Below are positions 11,586-11,586 of a stretch of 11,586 bases of DNA, piece by piece. The DNA is from Oscillospiraceae bacterium (lineage in GTDB: Bacteria > Bacillota > Clostridia > Oscillospirales > Oscillospiraceae): positions 1 to 11,586 of the forward strand of contig JAFZQQ010000258.1 in assembly GCA_017620315.1 (NCBI GenBank). The letters run 5' to 3'. Numbering within the stretch: position 1 is the stretch's first letter; each line of letters begins with the position of its first letter. Position numbers and translations under genes: made by a program. The notes under the pieces are model-generated. The model searched no databases, was not told the origin of the DNA, and was given only the letters and a program-made list of their open reading frames with translations.

Positions 11586-11586
11586 A

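Noticed and set aside
1..11586. tRNA, rRNA, riboswitch or insertion-sequence features
   Set aside because: Reading both strands I found no tRNA-like cloverleaf, rRNA segment, recognisable riboswitch core or transposase.

Overview
The window reads as chromosomal DNA of a GC-rich member of the Clostridia, most likely an Oscillospiraceae/Ruminococcaceae-type gut Bacillota. This rests on strong AGGAGG-type ribosome binding sites, near-consensus sigma-A promoters, a der-plsY pair, a DivIVA-like coiled-coil protein, a BspA-type leucine-rich surface protein with MBG/YDG-type modules, and an E2-like acyltransferase family I associate with gut Clostridia. The taxonomic call is an inference. I see no rRNA, tRNA, CRISPR array, transposase or phage gene.

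Layout. (1) Positions 1-1682, plus strand: the 3' part of der (ribosome-assembly GTPase), then plsY (acyl-phosphate glycerol-3-phosphate acyltransferase), ending at a hairpin shared with the convergent gene. (2) 1737-2564, minus strand: a 275-residue coiled-coil protein with a DivIVA-like N-terminus and seven tandem 11-residue repeats. (3) 2565-2757: a compact divergent regulatory region where two predicted promoters overlap at one -35 box. (4) 2758-5411, plus strand: ptsI (PTS Enzyme I) and a PfkB-family fructokinase 2 bp apart, ending at a strong bidirectional terminator. (5) 5460-8156, minus strand: a large secreted BspA-like LRR protein with its own promoter and ribosome binding site. (6) 8268-8756: about 490 bp that I judge non-coding, GC-rich and crowded with hairpins. 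(7) 8793-11119, minus strand: a tight three-gene operon of an E2/CAT-fold acyltransferase-like protein, a PlsC-like acyltransferase and a PAP2-family membrane phosphatase. (8) 11229-11585, minus strand: the 3' part of a calcineurin-like metallophosphoesterase.

How the genes fit together. PlsY and the three-gene operon both point to membrane lipid metabolism. PlsY makes lysophosphatidate in the standard pathway. The operon pairs two acyltransferase-fold proteins with altered canonical catalytic motifs with a PAP2 phosphatase or phosphotransferase, and is the best candidate here for an undescribed pathway. Enzyme I and fructokinase form a sugar-uptake and phosphorylation unit without an adjacent HPr or EII gene. 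The LRR protein is probably a cell-surface or secreted adhesin-like factor.
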